Positions 1 through 14,140 of a DNA stretch of 64,000 bases are shown here, piece by piece. A program made the translations under genes and the position numbers. Within the stretch, counting starts at the first letter, position 1. Every line of letters begins with the position of its first letter. The DNA is from Cyanoderma ruficeps. Lineage: Eukaryota > Chordata > Aves > Passeriformes > Timaliidae. The stretch lies in assembly GCA_008694505.1 (NCBI GenBank), contig VZDJ01000063.1, positions 3,634,103-3,698,102 of the forward strand, read 5' to 3'. The notes below the pieces were generated by a model that did not search any database, was not told where the DNA came from, and worked only from the letters and a program-made list of their open reading frames with translations.

Positions 1-2779
1 TTTTTTTTTCTTTTTCCTTTTGGACAGGGAGGATTTACTGTTCTGCCTCCTACCCAGCCAGCAAAGCACACCCACCCTGAGGAGTGGAACAGGTTGCTCT
101 CAAGGCGATATGGAACCCTCTTAGGTCAAAAGCTTCTCTGCAAAGCAGCTCCTTCTGCAGCCAAACATTCCTCCTGTCTCCCAGGCAGGCAGGGAAGTGT
201 AGGTGTTGCCTGGGAAGACCACACAGAGCTTTCTGATGGTTTCCCCCAGCCTGGTTTCATCACGTTGGGGTGCAACTGCAGCCAGACTGTCTCAAATCAC
301 CATCTGACCAGGCCCTCTGCAGCTCAGAGTTTCACCACCTTTGCTTGCTGTGGCATTGCAGCGTGGGCAGAGATGAGATGTTAAGGTCCTGCAGATTGAC
401 ACCCGCACAGAAACGACCCCGTTTTATTAAAATGGGGTTTCCTCTGTCCCAGCAGAGGTGGCTGGAGGTACCAGCCCACAAAGGGACCCTCACGCTGCTG
501 CCATCAAGGAGAAAATGGACATTTATATTCCATTTAATACCCTGCAGATGTGGCTGTACAAGCCTTGCCCAACATCTTAATCTGGGCCTGATCTGAGCCT
601 AGCTCTCCTGTTTTCCCAAGCTCATCCCCTGGGTTCTGGCTCTTCTGGAAAGGACTGACTGTATGAGCGAGTCGGGAAGGAAGCGATATTTGTGTGGATG
701 ACTAATACCCAATACTTAAAGGAGATTAGGATGGAACCAGCGAGGGCTTGAGAGTTTCCAGCATGTCAGATTGCATCTCTCCCTGGAATATACTTCAGGC
801 CAACTTCAGCTCAGAGAGAAGATGGGAAGAGCTGGAATTTGCCCCTCAAAATCAGGGATGAAGGGTGGTGGAGGGGGAACAGAAAGGAAGCAAGAACAGG
901 AAAGCTGTTATTACCATTCCCTCTATTCCTGAATTGCTTCTTCCTTCCCAACAAACCCGAGGCTGAACTGAAAATCTTATTTCCCTTGTGTGAGCAACAG
1001 GGAATAGGGCATGGAGCTTCTGCCAGAGGTTTAAGTCCTGCCCAGACCACTCCCTTGCCTTGCTGCTGGCCTCTGGGGTCAAGCTTTGGGCTTCCAGCTT
1101 CAGGCTGAGTCTCCAGGAGGGAAAAACAGGGGCAGGTGACCTTGCTGTGTGGTTCTGAGGCAGGAGAGCTTCTCCTTACAGCTGCACCAAGGTCTTGGCA
1201 AAAAAAAAACAGAGGAGAAATCTGGATCAGGAATGCATCAAACCAGCCAGGACGTGCTCAGTGCTGGTCTCGGCATTTTCATTAACAAATGGGCAGCCTA
1301 ATTACACCTTCACACCGGGCTGGCTCGCAGCCAACACCAGGGAAATCAGTGCAAAAAAATGGGACACGAGGGGATCCCGGGAGGGCAGCTCATCCCCACC
1401 TCTGCTTTAGGGCATGGAAACCCCAGGGATGCAGCTGGCAGGGCCCCTGGAACCCTGAGGAAGCCGAGGGTCTCCCATGCAGCGTTTCCCCTTCATCATT
1501 TCCATCTGCCCAAGTGCTGTAACACTTCTCAGCTCAGCCTCAGTCCCTCCACGTTCAGCGTCCCCTGGAACTCAGCAAGGATGTACAGTTCCAGTTCACT
1601 GGAGGAAAAAAACGAGGAATGGAAATCACAGGAAGAGCAGAGGCACACGCTATCGCAGGCAGCAGTGGGTATGGCACTCTGTGACCTGTTTACCAGATGA
1701 GAATGCCTTGCAGCAGCAAATCCCAGGAACAAAGATGGGGAGCACTGGAGAGCAGCGGGAACTTTCACACAGGGCAGATTTGAAACCAACCCTTCCTGCC
1801 TATTCCCACTTGCCTCCCATTGTTTCCTCAGCCAGCCCTAGGAACGGCCATGCAGGCACATCCTACGTTATTTCTCACTTCAGCAAGTCCCCCTTCCTCC
1901 CCAAAGTGGCAGATGCTGGTACCAAATTAGTGCCAAGTGGGAGGCAACCAGCAGATAACTATCACAAGAGCCAGGGGCAATGGTGTTCCTGCTGTCCTCT
2001 CCCTTCCTCCCAGCAGGGCTCTCCTGGCAGCAGGCAGATGCTGAGGGATGAAATCCAGGACAGAGTGGGGTCAGCGAGATGTGACAGGGATCTGTGGCCG
2101 GTGTCAGGGAGAGGGAATGAACTGCAGCGGGAAAAGGGGCAAGTGCCTTTATTTTTGGCTCAAGTGGGAATTTGACTCAAGGATTGCTGAGAATCTCAGA
2201 AGCCACGGTGACGTTTTCCAGGCTGAGTGCCAGCCCAGGCACAGACTTGATCTCAGCAGGTATTTGACTTCCCTGGGAGCTGGGAGGCTCAGTACCTGCC
2301 TGACCCTGGCTTTTGATGAGGACACACATCTCAGGAGCTGCCTGCAATGCAAAGACAGGAAATAAGCGGATATGCTATCAGCACCAGGCTTTGCAGTGCT
2401 CCTTAGTGTCTGGCTGTGTCCCAACCATCAATACAGAGACTTGCAGGGGTTTAGCCTATAATCCTCTATTCCTCTGTCTGTGACTCTAATCTCCTGATCC
2501 TCCCTTCTCCTCCAGCCTAGAGCTTGACCAGCAAAACACGGATCCGAGGTTCTGCTTATTGAAGACCAACCATGTCATCTTCCTGTGGAAAATGGGAGTT
2601 GGGAAGGGAGAGCAGCAGTCATCAGAGCCAAGAGCCGGGAGTAGGCTGGAGAAGGGAACAGGAGAGGGCGTGAGCAAGCACACAGAGAAATCATTTATGA
2701 CAAGACTGAAAGCAGCTCTCGTTTTAAGAACATTTCCTCCAATTTTACGGGGTAATTTTTGCCTTTTTTTTTTTCCCAG

Positions 2780-3180
2780 CCCCGGGTACAAACCGCAATT
2801 GTCTCGCTAATGCACCGCGGGAAAACACGTCGGAATGAAGGCTGCAGAAGCCTGGCTGCAGGCACCCGGGGAGCATCCCCGGCCGCCTGTGAGCAGAGCC
2901 GGAGCTCCCAGCGATCCCACTGCCGTCATTCCAGCCGGGAGAGCTGGGGCCGCCCTCCGCCACGCAGCTTTGAAGCTTCGCAGAACAAAGGCCGCACGCA
3001 GCCCCACGAGGGGGGAAAAGGAGCTCGGCGAGAGCCATGTGCAGGCCCAGAGATGTGATTTTAGGGGCAGCCCCGCATCACAGCAGCAGATCTGAAAAGA
3101 CTTCCCTTGTTAACATCAGCCCCGGCAAGCACAGGCTGCCGACCTGCGCGGGGAGAAGAGCCGCAGGGTTCAGGGGAGAT
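2780..3180. other. CpG-enriched patch within JAM3 intron 1
   Basis: CpG dinucleotides cluster here (for example around 2,790-2,960 and 3,000-3,060), in contrast to the CpG-poor flanks. No coding exon is recognisable. It could be an internal enhancer or an alternative promoter, or just local GC enrichment. No TATA box or exon border decides between these. Confidence 0.25.
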
Positions 3181-6100
3181 TATTTTCTTAGGAAGTGCAC
3201 CGGGGAATTAAAGGGAGCCCAAGTGAAGTCACAGACAGATAAAGATGAAAAGCATGACACGCAGAGCTATTAGGAAGATGCCAGCATAAATGAGCAGGGG
3301 GAGAGGGGAGGGAGTAATGCTGTGTCAGAGCAAAGAGGACAAAACCCATCCTGGCTCGACCCAGCCTGGATTCCTGACCAGGGCAATTCTGTTTAATAGA
3401 GCAGAAACGAGCCTTGGCACGGAGGGGTTAAAAGATTACTTGTCCTGGGGGAGTTGAATTAGCCACATATCTGGGAACCAACTTCTCCAAGACCCTGCCT
3501 TGTTTTTCTCCTTAAACATCATCTGCTGCTATTTTTAGCAGAGAATTTTCTCAGCCGAGTGCTCCCAGTTGAGCGCTGGTCAGGGGCCCTTTTCCCAGGG
3601 CCCTTTTCTCAGCTCAGCTCTGTGCCACTGCCCTGCCATCACTGGGCTTCGTGTGTCACACTGCCAGCTCTCTCCTGAGGCACGGGGACAGCCCCCACCC
3701 CATTCAGCATTTTAAACGCCCTCAGAAAGCCAGGGGAGGCTACAAAGTCAGAACCAGCTAAAAGGGGTAGTCTGGGCTTGGTAACTCGCCTGGAGGCTTT
3801 AGCAGCATGAATGGCAAAAAAGGTGGGAAGGAGATGGAAAGAAACGATTAAGCTGACATTAATAACAGGATCTGCTTCTCAGGACTAAAATCTATTTGGA
3901 TTCGTTCCAGTTCCTCCGAGGGAAACCATGGAAGCCTTTATTGTTCATAAAAGTTGCGACTAAATTCAGACTTTATAAAGCTTAAGGAAATACCTCTCCG
4001 AGGACAACCCTGCTGGAAACAAATGAGGTAACTCCCTTCCTCTTCTCTGCTTTTCTTGGGGCCTTCATTCTTCCTTGGCCAAAACCCCAACCTGTCCGTC
4101 AGCCCATCAGAGCCTGGCTCCTGGCTGCTCAGCCTCCAGCACTGCTATCTGTCTGCCTGGCTGCAATTAGCAATGTGTCACTGGATGTCTGGGCTGCTTC
4201 TCAGGGAGGCAACGCTTGTAACTCCTTTTATCTACAGCTCCATTTAATACCTGCCTGCCAGAGATCAGCGCGGAAATCAAAAGGCCAGATCGGGGCACAC
4301 GGATGGACAAATGGAGTAAAGCAGGAGCAAACCCCTGGTTTGTCTGTGCTGATGTACAGCCCAGGCTGTGGGAGCCGGGAGGATTGAGCTCTGTGGGTGC
4401 TGGGGATGAAGCACAGCGGAGCCACAGTCAGGAAAGTCCCTGTAACAATGGCCCCTTCTTGGTCAGTGTATCTGCTCCCTGCGTGTCTTGGAGCCATGTC
4501 AGCGAGGCAAACAGATTGGGAACATATTTGCACTCCCCACAGCAGCACAGAAGCCAGCCCTGACACAGAGGAGCAAGCTGGGCTCTTGGCTGCTCCCTGC
4601 CTCGGTGCCAAGATTCCAGCTCTGCTCCAAACCTGCGGCCCAGCCCTGCTCGGGCAGGGGGCGAGGACAGGCAGGGAAATGCTCATCTCTCAGAACCTGG
4701 CAGCTGCCTGCAGGACAGGGGAGCCAGGCTGAGCTCACCTGTGCTCCTCTGAGGCTCCCCAGGTGACACCAAACCTGGCACGGTGTGGCTTTGCCCTCCT
4801 CATGCCCACGCTGAAACAACTGGGGCCCAGCGCAGCAGGAGCCCAGACAGCACACAGGTGCTGCACCAGGCCTCGTCCCTGTGGGAAGAGCTGCCTGCAA
4901 AAAGCTTCCCCCAGCCCTCCCAGGAGCCCTGGATCTCTCCTGACCTTCGTGTACTCGTCCCAGCACATGGCACTTAACCTTTGAGGCTCCTTTGAAAATC
5001 CCAGTGCCAGCGTTTCACGGATGAGTGTGCTTCCCCTCACATCTGCCCCCTGTATCAGACGCTGCCAGCGCCTCTCTCTCCTGGCTCTGCTCCCAGCTGA
5101 AGGACAGACAATAGGCATTTGAATCCAGTCTCCACTTCCCCTCCCAAACAGCCCGGGGAGATGGCACATCAGAGACAGCGCTGAGAGCAGCGCCTGCCAG
5201 CCGGCGACAAGTCTCTCCAGAGCCCGGCCTGCCTTCCCCTGCCCTCCCACGGCCACAGCCCCAGCACTGCAGAGCTCACTGGGCACCCAGGACAGCTCTG
5301 CTGGGCAGCTCCCGCCACCCTCCAGTTAGCCAGACCGAGGGAATCTTCTCTCAGCGCTCTGCTGCTGCCAAAATCAACTCGATCGTCCTGGACTGCCAAC
5401 CCGCCGGCCACAGCAGCGGTCAATGGACCTCTCCCGGCCCTCTCTGCTGTGCCAGCTCACTGGAAACACACTGGCCACCTCCTGGACCTCTCCTGCTCAC
5501 TCTTGGGAGCATCTACCTGTAATTAAGTGATCTGGGTTCCTCCTGCAAGAGGTTCAACCGAGGTCTGGTGAGAGCTGTCCTGGATTCTCCTGAAGAAGCA
5601 TTCTCCATCTTTCTAGAAATAGCTTTGCTTCTGGAGCCATTCAGCCTATTTGGCACCACTCCTGCTGCTTCAGAGATAACAACAGAGAGTGAGAAAAACC
5701 TGTCTAGACACCATTTACCGTCCATGGACTCCTATTGCCACATCAAAGCACCTCTTCAAACAAAACTGCAAACTGGCCAGGTAATACTCCCCAGCCCTCC
5801 TGTGCCTGCTCCAGCCAGAGGCAAGGACTCATCCCATCATGCTCCAGAGTTTATCTTTAATCCAGGCCCTTCTGACAACAGGAAGAGAGGGAGGATGAAA
5901 AATCTCATTACAGGCACATCAACAGAAGTCACCTGGCTTCCCACTGCCCGGGTGGAGGCCGCTTCCCTTCTGCTCAGAGCCCAGAGTCAAGCTGAGAGCT
6001 CACCTGTCTCCTCTGGGCACGCTGCAACCCCCAGCTCCTCTCAAATCTGCCACACACTTGTCACACTTGTCCCTTCTGCTCAGCTGCTGGAGCCCTTGCC

Positions 6101-7675
6101 TTCCCAGAGCCAGGTGTGTGAATGCTGGGCAAGCTTTGCTACAAGCTGGGGATCACAGAATATCTTCCTGTGACACCCAAGGACAGGGAGGTCACCACCC
6201 AGCTTGTCCACCAAGTCACTGTCACAGCACATGGGGGCTCAGGCAGATGCTCCTTGAAACCAAGGAGTGAATTTCAGGTTTCTTGAGCACAAGTCAGCTG
6301 AAGTCCCTGCTGTGGGGGAGCACCTGGCACTGGCATCGAGCACTGACCCCATGCAGCCACCACGAGAGCAACATCTATCTCATTATTTTAATCAGGGTCC
6401 TTTGAAATACCTTCTGTGTGAGAGACAGCTAAGAAAATCCCGTCTGGCTTTATTCTGTCTCAGGCAGAAACAGCCTTTATTTAGCAAACTGCTGCTAACA
6501 GCTCTGTCTCATTAGTCAGTGTTTAGGGAACCAGGCTGCAATTGTTCTGAAGTCTGGCATTGCAGAAAGAGCCTTGATAATGAGGTCTACAGGAGACGAT
6601 TCCTCCTGACAGCCCCACAATGACCTAGAAATCCTACTTAATTCCCTGTCAGGGAAAAGTGCTGAGTAACAGCGAGGTGCAGAGAGGCACTGGGGGCTGA
6701 TCCGAGAGGGAGCCGCAGCCTCTGCTCACACTTGGGGCTGGGATGCAGGTCCGGGGTGGCAGAGACAGCCCTGCCCAGCTGCAGCAGCTCTTCAGAGGGA
6801 GCCTGAGGGGCAGAGACGTGGGGTTTGCTGTGGGAAGGTTTGCAGCCTCGTCTGTGAGAGACTTGGCACCACGCAGAGGACTGGGGGAAGAAGTCCCTGA
6901 TAACACAACAGGAGGAGGCATTTGGAAAATCAACAGCAGCACCTGGATCTGGGCTTCTCAGGGCACGAGGCACTGCCTCCTCTGGATCCTGCTCGCCTGC
7001 AAACTGTGCCAAAACCTCGCCAAGGAACTCCCTGGCACAAACAGCTCCACTTTCACCTCTGTTCCTACATCTGGCATGGCCAGGAGTCCACCAGCTCCCA
7101 GCAGAGCCTGTGGAATGTCCTGCTTGGAGCAGCCTCTGGATGTGCACAGGTGCAGGGCAGGGGATGCACAGTGTGCGTGCCCTGAGGTGCTGGGGAGCCC
7201 CTCACACATTCTGCCCCAGCTGCTTTCCCCCCATTCCCTCGGAGGAGCAGGCAGCAGGCTGGGGCAGGCTCGGCCCACAGACATCTCCCTTTCAAGTGGT
7301 TTGTTCTCCACAAGCAGCACGTGGACGTGGCCAAAAACCTCTGGGCTGGGTGGCCCAGGGCCAGCTGGGCCAGAAGGTGAGGCAGGGGGGAATGCAGCAG
7401 GAACGTGGGCTGGATACAGCTGACCTTGAAGACCACCCCCCAGCACAGACCCTCACAGGCATGTGCTGGCCACCTGTTTCAGCCAGCAGACGAGGGGCTG
7501 AGGCAGGAATTCTGGAGCTGAATGCAGAGTCTGTTCAGGAAGGGGTCCGGGGACCCCCACCCACGTGAGGCTGAGGCAGCGTGGCAGCCCCTGGCACAGG
7601 AATGCGTCTCAGCCCATCACGTGCGAGGCTGCGCCGCTGTTTAAGGCGCAGCTCAAATGTGCAAAGGACCGCTGC

Positions 7676-7710
7676 AAAAAAAAAAAAAGAAGGAAAAAAA
7701 AGGAAAAAGA
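7676..7710. repeat. A-rich tract
   Basis: Runs of A interrupted by single G or GG. No CR1 or other retroposon body could be recognised next to it, so it is listed as simple low-complexity DNA. Confidence 0.7.
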
Positions 7711-10700
7711 AATGTGCAAATGAAATCACCAGCCGAAACAGTGTCTAGAGACAACCCCAGCCAAGTCCCTTGAATGTCAGCAGCAGAAGGAGGGCTCAGA
7801 AATGGAGAACCCGGCTCAGTCTGTGCCGGCTCTGCTGGCACACACAGAGGATCTGCCTCAGAGACATGAGGAAAAGACATATGCTGAGAAGGGAAGGCCC
7901 AGCTTTATTTTACCAGCCTCTGTTCCCACCCAAGATGTGCTTTAAAGACTGCCTTGCAAAGTAGGAATTAACTCCAAAGGTGCCTCTGCATCTTCCTGGC
8001 TGTCATCCCCTTATCAGTTATCTCCAGCCTGCTTCCAGCCAGAAGATGAAAGGATCCTAACACCACTTATCTTCCCACTTAAGAACATGCTTAAAAGCTT
8101 GCTCTTAAAGAACAGGACACTCAAGCCTGGGGAAGCAGCTGTAAATTCTGCAAATGGGCTTCCTTGCATCTCTTTGAAGGAGCTACTGCTTCTCAATGAG
8201 AGGCACAGATACCAAGAGGAAAGTCGGGGAGGGAGGAAAGAGAGAAGCTTTTATAGCCAAGAGAGTCTTTGCCTCATGTCCAGGATGTGGAGCTGAGTGA
8301 CAGATGTGAGACTTACGGCATGAGGATGAGCCAGGAATTGAAAAGCTCTGGGGAAATACGGAAGCAGCCAGAATTATGCCATATTTGTCACTCCAAAACC
8401 ACGCTGTCCTCAGGACTGAGCGGTGTCATGGCCAGCAAAGGTTAGGGATGCCCTTGCATGCTGCAGGCAGAGCTGCTGCATCCACCCCTGCTCCAGGACT
8501 ATGCCTCGAGGCCAGGACCTCTCCCACACAGCCCCGTGTCTGAATTTGACCTGCAGCTCCCCTCTTTGTAGAGCTGCTTGTAACCACGGTGAGCCTGGGT
8601 CCAGCTTGCTTTTGTCATCTAATAGCTGAGTCAAACTGTCGAAACAGCCAAACAGGATCTGTTCCAAATGTTTGCAGAAAGAGGAGGATCAAGGAGGCTG
8701 CAGCAGAACACCAGGAGCCTGCCCAGGCAGGGAGAACAATCCCTATTGTGGACCAGCAGCGGGATGCTGGTGGGCAATGATCATGCCTTGGGACGTGGGG
8801 AAAGAGCCTCCAAATCCTCCCGTGCTCAGGAATAAACTGGAATCTGGAGTCCCCTCTGCCCCCAGCCCTGCAGGATGATCAGCCCTGATGGCAGCTCAGC
8901 TGTTGGCTTGAGGGACCCGAGGAGCAGTTGGCACTGGGAGAGGGGGGCACGGGGGTGCCTCAGGAGCTGCTGCCAGCCCCAGCACGGACTTCAAAGGGCC
9001 CATCTCGCCCTGCTGTGTGGGAGAGGACAGCTGTGTGTTGGCCAGGCCCGCCAGAGCATTTCTGATGGCAGCAGAGACGGGCTGGTACCTGGTGTAAGCT
9101 CCCCTCCAGTACACCGAGGCAGCTCCAGCAGGCAGAGCTCGGCGCTGCCCTGAGATTTATGGGATGCTGAAAAGCGGCCAAAATGAAGGGAAAACACCAG
9201 CTCCAGAAGGATGTTTACCAACTCAAACAGCCAGTTCTGCTCGAGGGAGAGCCCACGAGGCTCAGTAGGCGATTACAAGGCACTCTGCCAGTTCAAAGGC
9301 AACTCCATCAGCTCCGAAGGAGATAAGGAATCACCTCCCTGGGAAATCAGAGCAGCCCCATCCACACGCACTACATGCAACCTCAGCAGAGCAGCTAAAA
9401 GCAAGGGGAGAGGGAAACCAGCACCTCCTGTGCTGTAGGACCAACAAGGAGATCCGTGGTGGGCGAAGCCAACCCGTTCCATGGCTGAAGTCTCCAACCC
9501 CAACAGCAAAGCGTGGAGGAATCACACTAAAGGGAGGTGCATTACTCCTTCCACCCTGCTGGTACCTAAAAACCTCAACAACCCCTTCTCCCAAGGGCTC
9601 CCACAGGCTGGGAAAACCAGGGCTAGACCAGAGATCCAGAGCAAAGAGCAGGGACTTCCCTTTCCAAGATATCCAGGACCTCCCTAGCACAGGATGTTTT
9701 CCAGGCTCTAAAAATAACCAGCTCCAAACAACGTGGTGGGCAAAAAGAAATATTTATCCTCAAGCTTTTTTTTTTTTGCTGAAGATCAATACGGAAGAAA
9801 AAGATTAAAGCAAAGACTTCAGTGTGTATTAAAAATAGCTGTTGATAAGTTCCCGTTGAGGGGATAAAAGCTGCTTGACAGAAGCAGCAAGAGCTGCAGG
9901 ACTTTGCAACACCTTCCCTGCAGTGTGAGCTGCCGGAAATCATTCAGGAGAGCGTCGGCAGCCAGAGCCTCGGGAGGAAGTCCATTAGCAGGCAGCAATC
10001 TCCTCAATGGACCCTGGGGTACACGGGAAAAGCTGCTGGGGACACAGGGGCTCTCTCCAGTGCCATGATTCACACAGCCAGTTATCATCCCACACTCCCA
10101 GGAATGCTTCTTTATCATCTTTATGGCAGCTTGAGAGCCCCGTGAATTCATCTTTTGGGGAGCTTCCAGTGAGTGAGGACACAAATTGGGACAGTGAGTT
10201 TTTGCTCCTTCTCCCTCCCTTTTTTTTTTCTTTGTCGGCTCCCAGCGAACAGAAGCTGTTCTGCAACACAGGTAACAGCAGCAACATCTTTCAAACCTCT
10301 GTTTTCCAAGGATAACATCCTGGCAAAAACAAAAAAATGCTGTCTCCACGGGCGATGTTGGGGCTGAAAGATCTTGTCCATTTAGACACAGAAAAATCAT
10401 TAAGTTCTCTGCTGTGCAGCCGCCTCCACCCGAGGTCTGAGAGAACACACAGCCACCCCAGAGGGATGAAAAGTGGCAGGAACTTTTCTGCTGGGAATAA
10501 AAAGCAGGACTGCTGTGCAGAGCTCTGTTTCTCTGTTAAAAGGCAAGGCTGGCTCTCAACAGAGCTCTCCTCCATGACCTTGCTTGCCAGCCTTATTCCA
10601 TGTTGCTAACGAAACCCGACTCCTGACTTCCTTTGGATTTTCCGTGGGATTTTCATGGGCTCCTTCAGCAACCACTGAAGGACCTCGTTCTTGTACATCC

Positions 10701-11715
10701 TGAGATACACTGGGCAAGAGTGTCAAAAATGGCAACTGAATCAGATGTCTCAAGGGGACAGAGCAGGGTGACATCCCTGCTTTCAACAGACCCGAAATTT
10801 TACAAGTATTTTACTCCCACCCTTCAAAACAGAGCCTGAAAGTGTCCTGATTTACATCCTCGCTGTCAAACACTGGCCACTTATATAAGAAATTGCCCAA
10901 AAGTTTATTAAGGCAGGGATTTTCAGAGGAGGTCATGGGCATTAGAAACCCAGCCCAGTAATAGGAACAAATCCCCTTAGATTTCAGTGGATTTCTCCAG
11001 CTCAGCAGAAAATCTTACCTAGGCCACCGAAATATATTTTTAATAGCGCGATTAAAAATCTTGAAATGCTGCTGAACGTTGTCCACTGCTGCCTTTTAGC
11101 CACATGCCAAAGACAGAGCAAGCCCCTGGCACGCTGCAGTTTTAAAGCTCAGTGTCTTCAAATGAGCCAGCTGTGCCCAAACGAATTAAGAGGGCTCTTA
11201 AAAACCCCACTGATCTCACATTTGTGTTGTAATCAGCAGGTACATTGAAGGGAGCAGTGTTCCGGCGTGTTCTGGCTTTAACTCTGAAATCCCTCGGATT
11301 TATGACTTTAAAAAAATAAAAGAAAACCCTTAAGCATTATCTGAACACAATTTAATTTCATCTACTTCATCTATGAAAAAAAACCTTCATTTCCCCTTGT
11401 AATTGAGTCTTAAGCCCTGTGCTCCAGCCCATGAGAGGCACCACAGAGCCCAATACCTGGGATTACTTATACTGACAAGCAATTCTTGCATGGCAGAACG
11501 ATTCCCATTAATTTTTCCAGCTTATCTGAAGTACCTGTGGGCTGTCAGGTTACGACACGTGTGTGGCTCAGTTTCTCTTTGGTTAGCCAGTGCCAGCCCA
11601 GAGCTGACTGGACTCTCAGCTGACAGCTCTCAGCATTTTACAGGTGAGTTCATGGGGATCTGACCCAACCACACTCTCGGGAGCTGGAGAAATTTCTGAA
11701 ATATTTGTTGTTTCC

Positions 11716-11832
11716 GGGTTTTTTTGGTTTGGGGGTTTTTTTTGAGTATGTTTTTGTTTTGTTTTGTTGGGGGTTCTTTTGTTTGGTTGGTTGGTTTTTT
11801 GTTTGAGGTTTTTTGGCTGGGTTTTTTTTGGT
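11716..11832. repeat. T/G-rich low-complexity tract
   Basis: About 117 bases are almost entirely T and G, with T runs separated by GG, GGG or GGGGG and including GTTTTGTTTTG and GGTTGGTTGG segments. There is no fixed period. The strong strand asymmetry (no A or C over long stretches) makes it a polypurine/polypyrimidine-like oddity, but no function can be read from it. It creates spurious lysine/threonine- and phenylalanine/leucine-rich open frames. Confidence 0.75.
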
Positions 11833-14115
11833 CAACTCCCATTTATAAGTTCTGCTCCTGCCTCTGCTGCTCTTTTCTCTGCCTGTTTTCTGGTTTGGAA
11901 CACGCACCTAAAGCATTTTCCTCCAACCCCCAACACGGCGGAGAAGCACCTTTGACAAAACACTGAGCAACTCCCTCCCCAAACCTCACTTTTTGCATAT
12001 TGGGGTTTTTTTTCTAAGACATTTGAAGGCCTGGCTGAGGATGTTGCTCTGAAGAACAGGACTCCAGCTCCATTTGCAGCTGTCCTGGTGCTGGACAGCT
12101 GAAGTCCTGCCCAGGAGTCACACAAAGCTTCCTCAGAGGGCCAGCAAGGCCATCGAAGTGACAGCAGCACCTCAGCTGGCTGTCCCTGAGCAGAAACATC
12201 TTTAAAATACACCTCCCTCAAGGTTTATCCCCCGAGGAAGCCGCCTGACCTCTGAAATGAGGAGCAGGAGTTTGTCAGGAGTTGATTATCCCTGAGACCA
12301 GCGTTCTGGTGGAGCCCAAGGAATGGTCTCCATGAACTCCTCGCTGTCCCGTTCCCCACAGATTTATTTCGGTTAAATCCCCACAAAAAAATGAACTGAA
12401 ACTCTCCAAACAGCACCTCTCCCTTCAGGTTATTCCTGCTGGTGCTCTGAAGGGTCACGAGCAAACAGAGACCTGAGCTTTCCAGCCAAAAAAGAGTCCA
12501 GTTCTTGTTATTATTTATTCTTCTGAAAGTGAAACCTCTGATTTCCAGCAGGGAGCTGGAGAGCTGTGACCCAGCAGGTATTTCCTCTGCCCCAAGCACA
12601 GCTATTGCCAGAACTGCACCCAAGCAGCAATCCAGGCCCTTTGGGGGAAATTTCAGGCCGTGTCCGGAACATTCATTAGCGTAATTAAAGCCATTAGCTG
12701 GCTCTCAGGCCGTGTCCTGACTCAGCGAGGGGCTGGGGTTTGCTGCACACGCCCTGAGCTCCTCTCCACCACACAGAGTTGATGTTTAGTGTTCAGCTGG
12801 GTTTTGATCCCGTCTCACAAAAACACGATACTCCCTGGGGGCTCTGAGGGAAGGCAACCAGCCCTTATCAATCGGGAGAAGACGCTGCAGCCCAAATTCC
12901 CGTCGATGGAGAAGCCAGATTGAGAATGTAATTATCCTAATTAATTTCATATCTGGAACTCATCTCTTTTTACACAAACAGCAGTTTCCAAGCAGGCCAC
13001 GGGCTTTTTTTTTTCTTTTCTGCACAGAGCAGTGGTTTTATCTTGTCGAGGGCCATGTTGGCAACACAAGCCCTTGTTGTGCAAAGAAGGACTTTTGAGG
13101 ATTCAGGATCCTGTTGGCCTGTGGAAATCTTTGCCTTTGCTAACTCCCTCCCACCACCCCAGCCTGGCTCCCTAAGGAGTTCACGAACCTCCCCCGGATC
13201 ATCAGGGCTTGATACAATCAACTGTGAAGCATTAGCTCTAAATATACAACTGGGAGGCCAGTTCTGCTTCAACACACAAACACTCAGGGCAGAGGATGAG
13301 CAAGCAGCCAGCCCAATTTGCAAGAGGAACTTAACTAACAATCCCAGCAAGCTGCAAGGAAAACAGGAGTGAGTGGGGGCTGACCATTGCTTTGCCCTTT
13401 GGAGATGGCTAAAGTTAGGGGCAGACTGGCAGGAGGCCACCCACAGCTTTTGTCCTTGTTCGTGGAGCTAAATGCAGCAGCTCATTCCGCTTTATTTACT
13501 TGTTTAGGTGATTTTTTGGCAACCCCAAGCGTGTCCCTGGTGCAAATCCTCCGTGTGCGGACAGATAATTGGAAAACAACTGCAGCAGGCCAAGAGACCC
13601 AGAATTCAACTTCTACAGGGAAAACAAACACTGAAAGAACCCGAGCTCACAAAGCAGAGCGACCTCTCAGTCCACAGACTAAAGCAAACACATTTCACTC
13701 TTTGAATCTCCTCGTGTTTCAGCAACCAAGAAATTCTCGGAAAGAAGGAATGTGCTGGTGTCACGTTCTTGGTCAACAGCTGTAAAGGAGATGTGCATCC
13801 AACCACTCTTTGATGGCGATGCCAGACCCTGCTTAGCCAAAAAAAGGAACACCCAGCCCTTCCTAGGAATTTTTTTTGGAAGATCTTATTAAGCATCTGA
13901 TTTTGGCAGGGCTCTCGAAGCTGTTTGTCCCCGGTTTTTTACTGCCTGTTGAAAAGAAAGTGATACTGCAAATATTTCCCGTCAGAAAATACCAACAAGC
14001 AACTTATCATCACTGCAAAGAGAGCTAACAACATTTCCACCGAGCGGTTTTTGGCACTGACAGCTGACTCAGAACAGTTGTTGGTGGCTGGGACAGATGG
14101 ACTTCATATATTAAA

Positions 14116-14140
14116 ATAAAAAAAAAAAAGAAAAAAGGAA
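14116..14140. repeat. A-rich tract
   Basis: Near-pure A run with a few G. Simple repeat without a recognisable adjoining element. Confidence 0.6.
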